64,000 nt of DNA from Apibacter sp. B3706 (GCF_011082725.1 NZ_CP049715.1:620001-684000); one strand, 5' to 3'. Positions 44,121-53,588 are shown, counted from the first letter of the stretch. The notes: generated by a model from the letters alone, not told the origin. Numbers and translations are program-made.

Positions 44121-45359
44121 CTAATTAGAATCAACTAGCGTTATTATAACTACACGGTTCCATTGATTTTTAGGATATGGTTGAACGGTATCACCTTTGC
44201 CAAAAGTAATTATGCGATTAGGTGATATACCATAATCTTTAATTAGCTTATTTTCAACCGCTTTTGCTCTCTTAATAGATAGAATTTCATTGAATTTAGG
44301 TGAGCCGGTGTTTTTGTCTGCTAATCCAACAATTTCAACTTTTAAGTCTTTATTCTTTTTTAATAAATCAGCGATATCATATATAACAGCTTCTTGTCTA
44401 GGTTTTATTAAACTACTATTAATATCGAAAGGTATTGAATAAGGATTGTTTTTAATTATAAATTCTTTAGAATAAATAGTATCAGGTTTCTTATTTCTGG
44501 CAATTTCTAATTCTCTAATTAAATTTTTATTCTCCCTAGCTAATGAATCTATTTGTTTAGATAATTTGCTTAATAATATTTCATCAATGTTGTTTTCGGG
44601 TTTATTGATAATTAGTGTGTCGCAACTTATTTTATCAAATTTTTGTTTACGACTTAAACCTATAATTAATCCGACATTTATGGAACCAATACAATCCCAG
44701 TCCTGTTTTTTATATGATTTTACCCACTTTCTTTGATATTGAGCATCATTAAATTTGGATTGGACCACTTGACCGGATATGTCGAAGCTTATAGCTAATT
44801 TTTCATTAATCCTAAAAGTATTAAGCAAACCAAGAACAATAACCGGTGAATTATTGTCTATGGCATTTCTATCCGTACCAATACCGGCTCCGGCATACGT
44901 AATTAAATTATATAATCTATCATTTTTATATCCGTAAAATAAATTTGAAAAATTAAACATAGCATCAGCATGTACTGTGATATAGTATCCGCGTGACATG
45001 TGATGTATTTTACTTGGGTCAAGAGTATTTAGATCAATAGGTTCACCGTTAATATCGAACACGGGTTTACCATTAACATTAAAAGTATGTTTTTTTCCTC
45101 CCTGAAATGTCAATCTTGCACCTATAATGGGAGAAAACCATTTTCCGGTATTTAATGTAGCTGCCCAGTTAAGTCTTTCAATAAAATTAGCTTCTTTATG
45201 TTGTTTACCTCCAAAATATACACCGGTTCCGCCACCAAAATTTAAAAACCAGTTATCCCAAAAATTGTTAAAAACAATTTTTTGATTAGTCAGAGATTCC
45301 TGAGATAATAAATAAACTGAATGTAGGGATAAAAAAAGAATTAAAAATATCTTTTTCAT
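44121..45359 (-). CDS. OmpA-family outer-membrane protein
   Basis: 412 residues from the ATG at 45359, which gives a clean signal peptide (KKIFLILFLSLHSVYLLSQ); an ATG four codons earlier is also possible. An N-terminal beta-barrel-like half has repeated aromatic-ending strands (WFLNFGGGTGVYFGG; AATLNTGKWFSPIIGARLTF). A short linker coiled coil (SKLSKQIDSLARENKNLIRE) leads to the OmpA peptidoglycan-binding domain: IVGLADKNTGSPKFNEILSI, KRAKAVENKLI, ISPNRIITFGKGD. It links outer membrane and cell wall. Convergent with the EPS cluster. Confidence 0.88.
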   Translation of the reverse strand: MKKIFLILFLSLHSVYLLSQESLTNQKIVFNNFWDNWFLNFGGGTGVYFGGKQHKEANFIERLNWAATLNTGKWFSPIIGARLTFQGGKKHTFNVNGKPVFDINGEPIDLNTLDPSKIHHMSRGYYITVHADAMFNFSNLFYGYKNDRLYNLITYAGAGIGTDRNAIDNNSPVIVLGLLNTFRINEKLAISFDISGQVVQSKFNDAQYQRKWVKSYKKQDWDCIGSINVGLIIGLSRKQKFDKISCDTLIINKPENNIDEILLSKLSKQIDSLARENKNLIRELEIARNKKPDTIYSKEFIIKNNPYSIPFDINSSLIKPRQEAVIYDIADLLKKNKDLKVEIVGLADKNTGSPKFNEILSIKRAKAVENKLIKDYGISPNRIITFGKGDTVQPYPKNQWNRVVIITLVDSN

Positions 45360-45381
45360 GTAAAAAAACATAAATATTTTT

Positions 45382-45389
45382 CAAATATA
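45382..45389 (-). promoter_or_regulatory. -7 element of the ompA-like gene
   Basis: Minus-strand TATATTTG, 22 bases before the ATG at 45359 and 10 before the alternative ATG at 45371. Confidence 0.55.
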
Positions 45390-45914
45390 ATATTAAAGTA
45401 TTTTTATAAAAAGAATTATTATAAAAATAAATTAATTTCATAATAAAGATTAATAAAAAATAAAATTTATTATTTTTTTAAATTAATAGATATAAAATAA
45501 AATTTTTGTGTTTTTTGTATGATAATTCTGTTTTATTTAATTACTTTATTAGATATATAAGCTACTACTTAATAACTAGAATAAGATTAGGAAAAAAATC
45601 GAAAAATAATTTTATCCATATTTATTGTAACATAAAATGTTTAACACTTAAAATCGAATTAAAATTATTTTTAGATTTTAAATTTTTATTACTCTTAATA
45701 TTATTGAGAAGAGAAGATTAATTTTTTATTAAAAGGATATTCACAGCTATAGATCGTGTCTAAATTTAAATAATTCAGAAAATTATTAATTAAAAAGGTT
45801 GCATTGAAAATTATGCAACCTTTATATAAGTAAAGTTTAATTAAATTTATTTTATGAATTGGAATTGTTTCAATAAAAACATGAAATATTAATATTGACG
45901 GTAAATTAAATTAA
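45390..45914. other. 525-bp non-coding gap between ompA-like and rseP genes
   Basis: Very AT-rich. A 71-codon plus-strand frame at 45506-45721 starts at TTG, is mostly low-complexity Leu/Ile/Lys/Phe and is not believed. The only clear element is the rseP terminator at 45794-45823. Confidence 0.5.
45794..45823 (-). terminator. intrinsic terminator downstream of rseP
   Basis: AAAGGTTGCAT pairs with ATGCAACCTTT around an 8-base loop; on the minus strand it is followed by TTTTT minus-strand tail. It lies about 90 bases past the rseP stop. Confidence 0.8.
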
Positions 45915-47243
45915 TTATTTGTTTATAATACTTTGTATAATATTCCATATATCATTTCCAAATACCAAAATCATTAATCCAAGAAGGATAAATATACCCA
46001 CCATTTGGACCTTTTCCATTGTCTTATCACTTAATTTACGACCGGTAATCATTTCAGCAATGGTAAATAAAGCATGACCTCCGTCTAAACCTGGAATCGG
46101 TAATAGATTTAAAAACGCAAGCCATATAGAAAACATAGCGGTAAAACTCCAAAATTGTCCCCAATCCCATTCAGGTGAAAATGCTTTATATAATCGTAAA
46201 GGACCGCTTACTTGTTTATAAGCTTCTGTTTTTGGATTAATAATAAGTTTAAATTGTTTTATTTGAACCAATAACATTTCCCAAGACAATACCGGCGCCC
46301 TTTTAAAGGCATCCATAAAATTATATTTTTTATATGCAGTTGCATTTTTTAAATTCGAAGCACTAGGAACAAAACCTAAAATGGCGCTATCTGGAACAAA
46401 AAGTTTTTCATTTATATTTTGTCCGTTTCGATATATCCCTAAAGTTACACTGTCATTTTTATGTTTAGAAAGTTCTAATCTAAATTCATCAATATACTTA
46501 ATAGGTTGCTTGTTGAAACTAGTTATAACATCTCCTTTTTTAAGATATTTTGAAGCAAGTGAATTAGGTAAAATCGAATCAACATCGGCAATTATTCTCG
46601 GAGAAATAAAGCCTCTGCCTTCCTGTTTTAAAACATCCCTTTTTTCTTCAGGGAGAAGGTTAAATTTAATAATTTTTCCATCGCGCTTAACCGTTACATG
46701 ATCACCGAATAAAAGAGAAACAGGTAAATAATTAAAAGTTGGAATCTCTTTATTATCAACTTCTAATATAATATCACCATCTTTAAATCCCAATTTTTTT
46801 CCTACATCAGAAAATGCATATCCGTCTTTTAATTGATCCGTATTAATAGTTTGTTCACCGGTAGTCATTAAAATTCCGGCATATATAATGATAGCCAATA
46901 GGATATTCACAAAAATTCCGGCAAGCATAATAATTAAACGTTGCCAAGACGGTTTAGAACGAAATTCCCAAGGCTGAGGTGGACTTTTCATTTGCTCAGT
47001 ATCCATGCTTTCATCAATCATGCCTGCTATTTTAACATATCCCCCTAACGGCAACCAACCAATACCATATTCAGTATCACCTATTTTCTTTTTGAATAAA
47101 GAAAACCATGGATCAAAGAATAAATAAAATTTTTCAACCTTTGTCTTAAAATATTTCGCCGCTAAAAAGTGTCCTGCTTCATGAAAGACAACTAAAATAG
47201 ATAAACATAATAATAACTGGGCAATTTGGATAAATATATGCAT
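45915..47243 (-). CDS. rseP: RIP zinc metalloprotease RseP (site-2 protease)
   Basis: 442 residues from the ATG at 47243; the TTG two codons earlier is not needed. The zinc site HEAGH follows LCLSILVVF near residue 20, with the second metal ligand in LPIPGLDGGHALFTIAEMI near the C-terminus. Two PDZ-like stretches lie between (KDGDIILEVDNKEIPTFNYL; LKKGDVITSFNKQPIKYIDE), and WLPLGGYVKIAGMIDESMD is typical of the family. It cuts membrane proteins, usually anti-sigma factors, inside the bilayer. The ECF sigma/membrane-protein pair at 15-16 kb could be such a target (inference). Confidence 0.93.
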   Translation of the reverse strand: MHIFIQIAQLLLCLSILVVFHEAGHFLAAKYFKTKVEKFYLFFDPWFSLFKKKIGDTEYGIGWLPLGGYVKIAGMIDESMDTEQMKSPPQPWEFRSKPSWQRLIIMLAGIFVNILLAIIIYAGILMTTGEQTINTDQLKDGYAFSDVGKKLGFKDGDIILEVDNKEIPTFNYLPVSLLFGDHVTVKRDGKIIKFNLLPEEKRDVLKQEGRGFISPRIIADVDSILPNSLASKYLKKGDVITSFNKQPIKYIDEFRLELSKHKNDSVTLGIYRNGQNINEKLFVPDSAILGFVPSASNLKNATAYKKYNFMDAFKRAPVLSWEMLLVQIKQFKLIINPKTEAYKQVSGPLRLYKAFSPEWDWGQFWSFTAMFSIWLAFLNLLPIPGLDGGHALFTIAEMITGRKLSDKTMEKVQMVGIFILLGLMILVFGNDIWNIIQSIINK

Positions 47244-47265
47244 ATTCAAAATAAAACTTAGTTTG

Positions 47266-47273
47266 CAAAAGTA
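47266..47273 (-). promoter_or_regulatory. -7 element of rseP
   Basis: Minus-strand TACTTTTG, 22 bases before the ATG at 47243. Confidence 0.5.
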
Positions 47274-47353
47274 AGAAAATTTATTCTATTGAAATTTTAT
47301 GATAAAAATAAAAATATTCATTAACTTTAAGCTGTATAATAAAATATTAGGTT

Positions 47354-47812
47354 ATGAAAACAATGATAGTCCCTGTAGATTTTTCAGCAACTACCAAATA
47401 TATTTTGAAAGAAGCTGTGATCTATGCCAAAGCTACCGGAAGTAAAATGTGCCTTTTACATGTTGCCAGTTTAGATTTAGGTTTTATTATAGGGGATATC
47501 GGTTTTCAATATCTTCCGGAATTGGAGGAAGCAGGTATGAAGGAAGAAACCAGACAATTGGTAGAATATGAAAAATCAATAAAAGAACAAGGCATTGAAG
47601 TTGAAATTGTTATAAAACAAGGAACTCCTGCAGATATAATTTTGAAAGAAGCAGAATCCAGAAAAGCTAATCTCATCATTATGGGGTCTCATGGAAGAGG
47701 TTTACTTATGGAAGCAATCCTTGGCAGTGTTTCAAAAAACGTTATTAATAAATCTAAAGTACCCATTCTTATAGTTCCTCCCAATCAACATCAACATCAT
47801 CATGAAAATTAA
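47354..47812 (+). CDS. UspA-family universal stress protein
   Basis: 152 residues, single Usp domain: KTMIVPVDFSATTKYILKEA at the start and the ATP-binding G-2x-G-9x-G(S/T) motif in IIMGSHGRGLLMEAILGSVS. The C-terminus is a short His-rich tail (NQHQHHHEN), which may bind metal. Cytoplasmic stress protein of unspecified role. Separate from hpt, which has its own promoter. Confidence 0.9.
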   Translation: MKTMIVPVDFSATTKYILKEAVIYAKATGSKMCLLHVASLDLGFIIGDIGFQYLPELEEAGMKEETRQLVEYEKSIKEQGIEVEIVIKQGTPADIILKEAESRKANLIIMGSHGRGLLMEAILGSVSKNVINKSKVPILIVPPNQHQHHHEN

Positions 47813-47862
47813 TCTTTTATGATGGTTCATTTATCTAACATTAAAAATTATATACTTCAAAC

Positions 47863-47892
47863 TTTGATATTTAGTCAATATCATTATATTTG
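47863..47892 (+). promoter_or_regulatory. promoter of hpt-adk
   Basis: TTTG (47863-47866), 18-base spacer, TATATTTG (47885-47892), 23 bases before the hpt ATG. Exact consensus match. Confidence 0.7.
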
Positions 47893-47915
47893 CGGCATAG
47901 TAAAGATAGTTATAT

Positions 47916-48458
47916 ATGGAAGAAATTAAGATTCTGGATAAAACTTTTACCCCTTTTATATCTTCGGAAGAAATAGACCATTCCATACAAAGGATGACCA
48001 ATACTTTGTATGAAGAATACAAAGACACCGTCCCCGTTTTTATAGGGGTGCTCAACGGAGTTATTATGTTTTTCAGTGATTTTTTAAAAAATTATAAAGG
48101 CAACTGTGAAATAGGTTTCCTTCAGTTGTCTTCATACAAAAGTGGAATGCAAAGTTCAGGAACCGTTGATTTAATTACAGATATGACTGTAGACATCACA
48201 AACCGAGATATAGTAATACTTGAAGATATTATTGATACCGGTAACACCTTGGAATACCTTTATAAATTACTTGAAGTAAAACCGGTGAGAAGCATTAAAA
48301 TTGCAACTTTGTTTTTTAAACCGGATGTTTATAAAAAGGATCTAAATATAGATTTAATAGGAATGAATATACCTAATAAATTTGTTATAGGGTATGGGTT
48401 GGATTATAATGGTTTAGGAAGGAATTTTAAAGACTTATACCAATTAAAAGGAGAATAA
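47916..48458 (+). CDS. hpt: hypoxanthine phosphoribosyltransferase
   Basis: 180 residues of the type I PRTase fold: VPVFIGVLNGVIMFFSDFLK, LQLSSYKSGMQSSG and the PRPP loop IVILEDIIDTGNTLEYL. It salvages hypoxanthine and guanine to IMP and GMP. It heads a purine-nucleotide operon with adk 14 bases downstream. Confidence 0.93.
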   Translation: MEEIKILDKTFTPFISSEEIDHSIQRMTNTLYEEYKDTVPVFIGVLNGVIMFFSDFLKNYKGNCEIGFLQLSSYKSGMQSSGTVDLITDMTVDITNRDIVILEDIIDTGNTLEYLYKLLEVKPVRSIKIATLFFKPDVYKKDLNIDLIGMNIPNKFVIGYGLDYNGLGRNFKDLYQLKGE

Positions 48459-48472
48459 ACAGAATTTCAAAT

Positions 48473-49051
48473 ATGAATATAATTGTTTTATTTGGCCCTC
48501 CCGGGAGTGGAAAAGGGACTCAAGCAAAAATTTTAGCAGAAAAGTTTCACTTAGAACACATTTCCACCGGAGACTTATTCAGATATAATATAAAGAATAA
48601 TACCAAATTAGGTCAAGAGGCTCAAACCTATATAAATCATGGAAAATTAGTGCCGGATGAACTTACAACAGAAATGTTGATAGATGAACTTAAAAGAAAT
48701 TCAAACAAAAAAGGGTTTATCTTAGATGGGTATCCAAGAACTAAAAGCCAAGCAGAAGCCCTTGATGAATTATTGGATTCTATATTTCAAACCCGAGTAG
48801 ATGTAACGTTAGCCCTTTATGTAGAAGATGAAATTCTAGTTAAAAGAATTTTAAAAAGAAGTGAAGAAAGCGGTCGTTCAGATGATGCAGATGAAAGCAT
48901 AATTCGTAACAGAATTAAAGAATATTATGAAAAAACAGCCGTTGTTTCGAACTATTATAAGGAACAACATAAACTGGTTGAATTAGATGGAGAGGGAAGT
49001 ATTGAAGATATAACCGCAGAACTGTCTAAAGAAATAGAAAAGTTTGTATAA
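48473..49051 (+). CDS. adk: adenylate kinase
   Basis: 192 residues. The P-loop is GPPGSGKGTQ, followed by STGDLFRYNIK, GFILDGYPRTKSQAEALDEL, and an LID region of the short type (RSEESGRSDDADESIIRNRI) without the zinc-binding four-Cys insertion. It interconverts 2 ADP with ATP and AMP. It ends at the terminator at 49076-49112. Confidence 0.96.
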   Translation: MNIIVLFGPPGSGKGTQAKILAEKFHLEHISTGDLFRYNIKNNTKLGQEAQTYINHGKLVPDELTTEMLIDELKRNSNKKGFILDGYPRTKSQAEALDELLDSIFQTRVDVTLALYVEDEILVKRILKRSEESGRSDDADESIIRNRIKEYYEKTAVVSNYYKEQHKLVELDGEGSIEDITAELSKEIEKFV

Positions 49052-49075
49052 AAAATACATGTAACACATACAAAT

Positions 49076-49112
49076 AAAAGGATTATTATGAAAAATGATA
49101 ATCCTTTTTTTA
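49076..49112 (+). terminator. intrinsic terminator between adk and obg
   Basis: AAAAGGATTAT and ATAATCCTTTT form a perfect 11-bp stem with an 11-base loop and a T-run. obg starts 19 bases later without a clear own promoter, so readthrough is likely. Confidence 0.8.
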
Positions 49113-49130
49113 TAAAAAAATAAAAGATAT

Positions 49131-50117
49131 ATGCAGTCGAATTTTGTTGATTATGTTAAAATTTTTTGTAAAAGCGGACACGGAGGCGCCGGTTCTGCAC
49201 ACCTTCACAGAGCAAAATATATCCCTAAAGGTGGTCCTGATGGAGGTGATGGAGGAAGAGGAGGACATATAATTTTACGTGGTAATGCTCAACTATGGAC
49301 CCTTTTGGCTTTAAAATATTCCAAACACAATAAAGCAGAAAACGGTAAACCCGGAGGAAAACAAGAATTAACCGGAGCTAATGGAGCGGATTTGTATATA
49401 GAGGTTCCCGTAGGAACTATCGCTAAAGATGAAAGCGGAACTATTGTTGGAGAAATAACTAAAGATAAAGAAGAGATAATTTTACTTGAAGGAGGAAAAG
49501 GAGGGTTAGGAAATTCACACTTTAAGTCATCAACCAATCAAACTCCGCGATATGCTCAACCCGGATTGCCCGGTAAGGAAGGTAATTTTATTTTGGAATT
49601 AAAATTATTAGGTGATGTGGGATTGGTAGGTTTTCCAAATGCAGGAAAATCAACATTATTGTCTGCATTAACCTCTGCAAAACCGAAAATAGCCGATTAT
49701 GCTTTTACCACCTTAGTACCTAATTTAGGAATCGTTAAATACAGGGATTTTCAATCTTTCGTAATTGCCGATATTCCGGGTATTATTGAAGGAGCATCCG
49801 AAGGAAAAGGTTTAGGATATAAATTTCTAAGACATATAGAAAGAAATTCAATTTTATTGTTTTTGATTCCGGCTGATGCAAAAGATTATTACCAAGAATA
49901 TAAAATTCTGTTAAATGAGCTTAATAAATATAATCCGGAATTAAATGATAAAGATCGAGTAATTGCAATTTCAAAATCAGATTTACTGGATAAAGAATTG
50001 GAGGATGAAATAAGGAAGACTTTTCCTGAAAATTTCAAATTGTTATTTATTTCTGCCGTAACCGGCGAAAATTTAATTCAATTAAAAGACGAACTTTGGA
50101 AATTATTACATCAGTAA
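49131..50117 (+). CDS. obgE: Obg-family GTPase
   Basis: 328 residues. The Gly-rich Obg fold ([40 protein letters not shown]) occupies residues 1-155, then the GTPase domain with G1 [11 protein letters not shown]2 TTLVPNLG, G3 DIPGIIEG and G4 SKSD. The C-terminal OCT domain of Bacillus Obg is absent, as is usual in Bacteroidota. It acts in 50S ribosome maturation and the stringent response. It lies downstream of adk across a terminator. Confidence 0.95.
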   Translation: MQSNFVDYVKIFCKSGHGGAGSAHLHRAKYIPKGGPDGGDGGRGGHIILRGNAQLWTLLALKYSKHNKAENGKPGGKQELTGANGADLYIEVPVGTIAKDESGTIVGEITKDKEEIILLEGGKGGLGNSHFKSSTNQTPRYAQPGLPGKEGNFILELKLLGDVGLVGFPNAGKSTLLSALTSAKPKIADYAFTTLVPNLGIVKYRDFQSFVIADIPGIIEGASEGKGLGYKFLRHIERNSILLFLIPADAKDYYQEYKILLNELNKYNPELNDKDRVIAISKSDLLDKELEDEIRKTFPENFKLLFISAVTGENLIQLKDELWKLLHQ

Positions 50118-50151
50118 TAATTTATGTTTAATAAAAACATTATATAAAAAA

Positions 50152-50190
50152 GAATTGCAACTTTTTAATAAATTTAAAAAGTTGCAATTC
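50152..50190. terminator. 17-bp perfect-stem terminator between obg and the HtrA gene
   Basis: A perfect 17-bp stem with loop TAAAT; the left arm is GAATTGCAACTTTTTAA. On the minus strand a T-run follows, so it mainly serves the protease gene. Confidence 0.9.
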
Positions 50191-50227
50191 AAACTACTAA
50201 TTAATTATATATCAATAACTACATTTC

Positions 50228-51781
50228 TTATTCCATTTTAAATCCTCTACGATAGATTCTACCATAAGGATCTACATATCTAACAGAAACCGTTCCTTTA
50301 TAATTTTTTAATATTTTTTCAATGTCTTTTTCACTATTAACAGGCTTATCGTTTACTTCCATTAAAATATATCCTTCACCAATGCCTGCTAATTTCAATT
50401 TTCCGTTAGAATCAATTCTGGTTACAACAATACCGGATTCTAAACCGTAATTAACCTTTTGGTCATCAGTCAATTCTTGAAATTCAGCACCCAACTTTTC
50501 GGCAACACTTAAATCGTTTTTCGTTTTAACTGAAGTCCCCCCTTTAGCATCTTTAATTCTAACATTGAAAGATTTGTACGAATCATCTCGTATAACGGTA
50601 ACCTTCACTTGGTCACCCGGTCTTTTCTCACCAATAACTCCCGAAAGAGTAGGGAAGTTCTTAATATTTGTTCCGTCAATTTGCTTGATAATATCTCCTT
50701 TTTTCAAGCCGGCATCTTTTGCTCCTCCGTCATTTTGAATATCAGTGATAAGTACACCTTCTTGTGATTTATAGTTGGTTTTATTTTGAGAATTATATTG
50801 TTTAACTGCAGAATCATCACTTAAGTCAAGAGCACCAATACCCAAATAACCCCGTTGAACCAAACCGTATTTGCGAATATCTTCCACAACTTTTTTAGCT
50901 ATGTTGGAAGGAACAGCAAAACTGTACCCTTCAAATGTTCCGGTTCCGGAATGAGAAGCAATTGCTGTATTAATACCAATTAAATCACCGTTGGCGTTTA
51001 CTAAAGCACCTCCACTATTCCCGGGATTTACTGCCGCATCGGTTTGAATAAAAGATTCAATAGGACTTCTGGAATTGGAACGCAAGAGATCTAAACTACG
51101 GCCTTTGGCTGAAATGATTCCCGCTGTTACTGTTGAAGTTAATCCAAATGGATTTCCTACAGCTAATACCCATTCACCAATTCTCACATTATCGGAATTA
51201 TAGAAATTTAAAAAGCTGAGCCCTTTTTCATCAATTTTTAACAGAGCAATATCTGAATTAATATCCGTTCCGACTAAAGTGGCTGTATATGTTTTTTGAT
51301 TATTAAGTGTAATTTCTATTTTATCAGCTCCATCAATCACGTGGTTATTAGTAACAATATAACCATCACTAGAAATAATTACTCCCGAACCTAAACCGTT
51401 TGGAGAATCTTTTGGATTTTGTTGTTGTCTTTGTTGCCCTTGAGAATTAAAAGGATCTCCAAAAAAGAAATCAAACGGATCTAAGGATCTGCGTTGTTGC
51501 TGCTGCACATAGGAAGAATAACATTTTACACTCACTACTGCATTCACGGTTTTTTCTGCTGCGATGGTTAAATCGGGAGGATTTAATCCAACTACGCTAT
51601 TGGTAGAAGCTGAAGTAAAATAAGCTTTTTCGTTATGAGTAGGATTTTTAAATATTTCAAAATCATTTAAATTCGTATTTTTTGATATGGAGGTAACTGC
51701 ACCTGCAGAAATTAATCCCCCTATCGCACCTACTAAAATATAAGAACCTATTTTTTTAATTTCAAACTTATTTTTTTTCAT
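50228..51781 (-). CDS. degP: HtrA/DegP-type periplasmic serine protease
   Basis: 517 residues. An N-terminal membrane or signal segment (IGSYILVGAIGGLISAGAV) leads to a trypsin-like domain: His in YIVTNNHVIDGAD, Asp in NSDIALLKID, Ser in PGNSGGALVN, with GLGSGVIISSDG at its start. A Gln/Arg-rich loop (QQQQRRS and QGQQRQQQN) precedes it. Two PDZ domains follow (GVLITDIQNDGGAKDAGLKK; GIVVTRIDSNGKLKLAGIGE). It degrades or refolds damaged envelope proteins. Single gene; -7 element at 51822-51829. Confidence 0.94.
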   Translation of the reverse strand: MKKNKFEIKKIGSYILVGAIGGLISAGAVTSISKNTNLNDFEIFKNPTHNEKAYFTSASTNSVVGLNPPDLTIAAEKTVNAVVSVKCYSSYVQQQQRRSLDPFDFFFGDPFNSQGQQRQQQNPKDSPNGLGSGVIISSDGYIVTNNHVIDGADKIEITLNNQKTYTATLVGTDINSDIALLKIDEKGLSFLNFYNSDNVRIGEWVLAVGNPFGLTSTVTAGIISAKGRSLDLLRSNSRSPIESFIQTDAAVNPGNSGGALVNANGDLIGINTAIASHSGTGTFEGYSFAVPSNIAKKVVEDIRKYGLVQRGYLGIGALDLSDDSAVKQYNSQNKTNYKSQEGVLITDIQNDGGAKDAGLKKGDIIKQIDGTNIKNFPTLSGVIGEKRPGDQVKVTVIRDDSYKSFNVRIKDAKGGTSVKTKNDLSVAEKLGAEFQELTDDQKVNYGLESGIVVTRIDSNGKLKLAGIGEGYILMEVNDKPVNSEKDIEKILKNYKGTVSVRYVDPYGRIYRRGFKME

Positions 51782-51821
51782 AGTACAATTTAATTTAAAT
51801 AAATACTGGATTTTTTTATTT

Positions 51822-51829
51822 CAAAAGTA
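51822..51829 (-). promoter_or_regulatory. -7 element of the HtrA gene
   Basis: Minus-strand TACTTTTG, 40 bases before the ATG. Confidence 0.5.
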
Positions 51830-51982
51830 ATACCAAATTTCAATTATTTTGTTGCTTTAACGGTTTTTAACAAGAAATTAATCTTCTTTTATATGGTTTA
51901 TTAATTATTTCACTTTTCATATTGAGAAATGAACATACTGAACAATTCTTTATAAATTACTACTAATTGCCAATAAAGTTTA

Positions 51983-51990
51983 TAAATTTG
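51983..51990 (+). promoter_or_regulatory. -7 element of pdxY
   Basis: TAAATTTG, 21 bases before the pdxY ATG. No TTTG at the usual -33 distance. Confidence 0.5.
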
Positions 51991-52011
51991 TAACTAATAA
52001 TTATAAAACTA

Positions 52012-52872
52012 ATGAAAAATATTTTATCCATCCAATCTCATGTAGTGTATGGCCACGCAGGAAACAGTGCAGCAGAATTTCCCATGCAGCGTTGCGGCGT
52101 TAGAGTATGGTCATTAAATACGGTGCAATTTTCCAATCATACACAATATGGACAATGGACGGGTGAAGTAATGACAGCCAAACATTTATTGGATATTGTT
52201 CAAGGAATCGACAACATCCATCAGTTGAAAAAATGCGATGCAGTTTTAAACGGATACATCGGTTCTCCCGAACAAGGAAAATCAATTTTGGAAATAGTTA
52301 AAAAGGTTAAAAATGAAAATCCAAATGCCGTTTATTTTTGTGACCCCGTTATGGGACATCCTGAAAAAGGCTGTATTGTAGCTCCCGGAGTATCGGAATT
52401 TTTTAAAAATGAAGCGATGGGAGTAAGTGACATTATGGCACCTAACTTATTAGAGTTGGAAATTTTAACCGATCAAACCATTACTTCAGTTGCAGATGTA
52501 GTTTCTGCAGTTGATGTAATTCACAGTAAAGGGGTAAAAACTGTATTAGTTAAACACTTAAGCAGGGCAGGCTATCGTTCAGATAAATTTGAGATGTTAT
52601 TGTCTACTTCAGAAGGGAAATGGCATATATCAAGACCTTTAGTAGATTTTGGTGTTCGTCAACCGGTTGGAGTAGGGGATCTTACTTCCGGTTTATTACT
52701 GACCCATATGTTACTGGGGAAAAATTATAAAGAAGTATTAGAACATACGACTGCTGCTGTTTATGCCGTTATGCTGGAAACTCATAGACAAGGAGAGTAT
52801 GAATTGCAATTGGTAGCAGCACAAGATGAAATTGTAAATCCGACTCAAATGTTTGAGGCAGTAAAATTATAA
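52012..52872 (+). CDS. pdxY: pyridoxal kinase
   Basis: 286 residues of the ribokinase fold, PdxY branch: [74 protein letters not shown], and the catalytic [15 protein letters not shown] with Asp as base. It phosphorylates pyridoxal to PLP for vitamin B6 salvage. Length and motifs are close to gammaproteobacterial PdxY as I remember it, so transfer is possible, but the promoter is of the local type. It is convergent with a MarR-family gene, separated by a hairpin and a 26-bp palindrome. Confidence 0.92.
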   Translation: MKNILSIQSHVVYGHAGNSAAEFPMQRCGVRVWSLNTVQFSNHTQYGQWTGEVMTAKHLLDIVQGIDNIHQLKKCDAVLNGYIGSPEQGKSILEIVKKVKNENPNAVYFCDPVMGHPEKGCIVAPGVSEFFKNEAMGVSDIMAPNLLELEILTDQTITSVADVVSAVDVIHSKGVKTVLVKHLSRAGYRSDKFEMLLSTSEGKWHISRPLVDFGVRQPVGVGDLTSGLLLTHMLLGKNYKEVLEHTTAAVYAVMLETHRQGEYELQLVAAQDEIVNPTQMFEAVKL

Positions 52873-52879
52873 TTGATAG

Positions 52880-52901
52880 TTTAAGTAAGCTATTACTTAA
52901 A
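52880..52901 (+). terminator. terminator of pdxY
   Basis: TTTAAGTAA-GCTA-TTACTTAAA, a perfect 9-bp stem 8 bases after the stop codon; a run of T follows 10 bases later. Confidence 0.65.
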
Positions 52902-52956
52902 AACGCATATCTTTTTTACCGCAAATTTTAAATTTCAAAAAGCATAGTTGTGAAGA

Positions 52957-52982
52957 ATAAACTTTTTATATAAAAAGTTTAT
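52957..52982. repeat. 26-bp perfect palindrome, probable terminator stem
   Basis: Each half is ATAAACTTTTTAT or its exact complement, with no unpaired centre in duplex form. It lies 9 bases past the MarR stop codon, between convergent genes, so a terminator is the simplest reading. Confidence 0.6.
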
Positions 52983-52991
52983 AAAGCATTT

Positions 52992-53441
52992 CTATATATT
53001 AGATTCATTAATATTTTTCTGGATAATCTTAAGAATAGTAAATAAATCATTAAGTTGTTTTTCAGTTAGTCCTTTGGCTACTTCTTTCGCATATTGCTTT
53101 GCTATGTCTTTGGCATTATGTAAAAGTGTAATTCCTTGCTCAGTAATTAATATAATTTTTTTCCGACGATCTTTTTCTGCATTGACTCTGCTTACCAAAT
53201 TTTTTTTTTCTAAAATGTCAATGGATCGGGTGATGGCAGAATTATCTCTGTGTATTTTTTCTGATATTTTCTGCATGGATATTCCTGTAGAATGTTCCGT
53301 TAATAAATCTAAAATAATAAATTGTTCGGGAGTAATGTCTAACTTATTGGTAGAAAATTTTTTATTTAATAGATTCCTGTGCAGATTTTCTGTATAACTT
53401 AATTGGTAACCGATCGAATTTTCTTTTTCAGAGTTAGTCAT
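52992..53441 (-). CDS. MarR-family transcriptional regulator
   Basis: 149 residues. The winged helix-turn-helix (ITPEQFIILDLLTEHSTGIS; DNSAITRSIDILEKKNLVSR) and the wing motif AEKDRRKKIILITEQG are typical. No Cys is present, so an OhrR-like redox switch is unlikely; ligand binding is more probable. Target unknown. A 14-bp AT palindrome between its -7 element (53486-53493) and start may be an autoregulatory site. Confidence 0.9.
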   Translation of the reverse strand: MTNSEKENSIGYQLSYTENLHRNLLNKKFSTNKLDITPEQFIILDLLTEHSTGISMQKISEKIHRDNSAITRSIDILEKKNLVSRVNAEKDRRKKIILITEQGITLLHNAKDIAKQYAKEVAKGLTEKQLNDLFTILKIIQKNINESNI

Positions 53442-53461
53442 TGATATCCGAATTATATTTT

Positions 53462-53475
53462 ATTTATATATAAAT
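53462..53475. promoter_or_regulatory. 14-bp palindrome in the marR leader, possible operator
   Basis: ATTTATATATAAAT, perfectly symmetric, 21 bases upstream of the marR ATG and downstream of its -7 element. AT-rich background weakens the case. Confidence 0.25.
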
Positions 53476-53485
53476 TTTTAAAATG

Positions 53486-53493
53486 CAAAGGTA
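53486..53493 (-). promoter_or_regulatory. -7 element of the marR gene
   Basis: Minus-strand TACCTTTG, 44 bases before the ATG. Confidence 0.55.
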
Positions 53494-53538
53494 ATTAATA
53501 TTATTATAGGATTAGAGAACAAAAAGAAGATAACAATA

Positions 53539-53570
53539 AAAAGAACCCTTAAAAAAATAAAGGTTCTTTT
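53539..53570 (-). terminator. terminator of the heavy-metal-associated protein gene
   Basis: AAAAGAACC(C)TT pairs with AAGGTTCTTTT; on the minus strand a T-run follows. It begins 19 bases past the stop codon. Confidence 0.75.
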
Positions 53571-53588
53571 AACAATTTTATTAAAAAA

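Noticed and set aside
45506-45721. 71-codon plus-strand frame in the ompA-rseP gap
   Set aside because: Starts at TTG, has low-complexity Leu/Ile/Phe/Lys content expected from random AT-rich DNA, no domain and no promoter.
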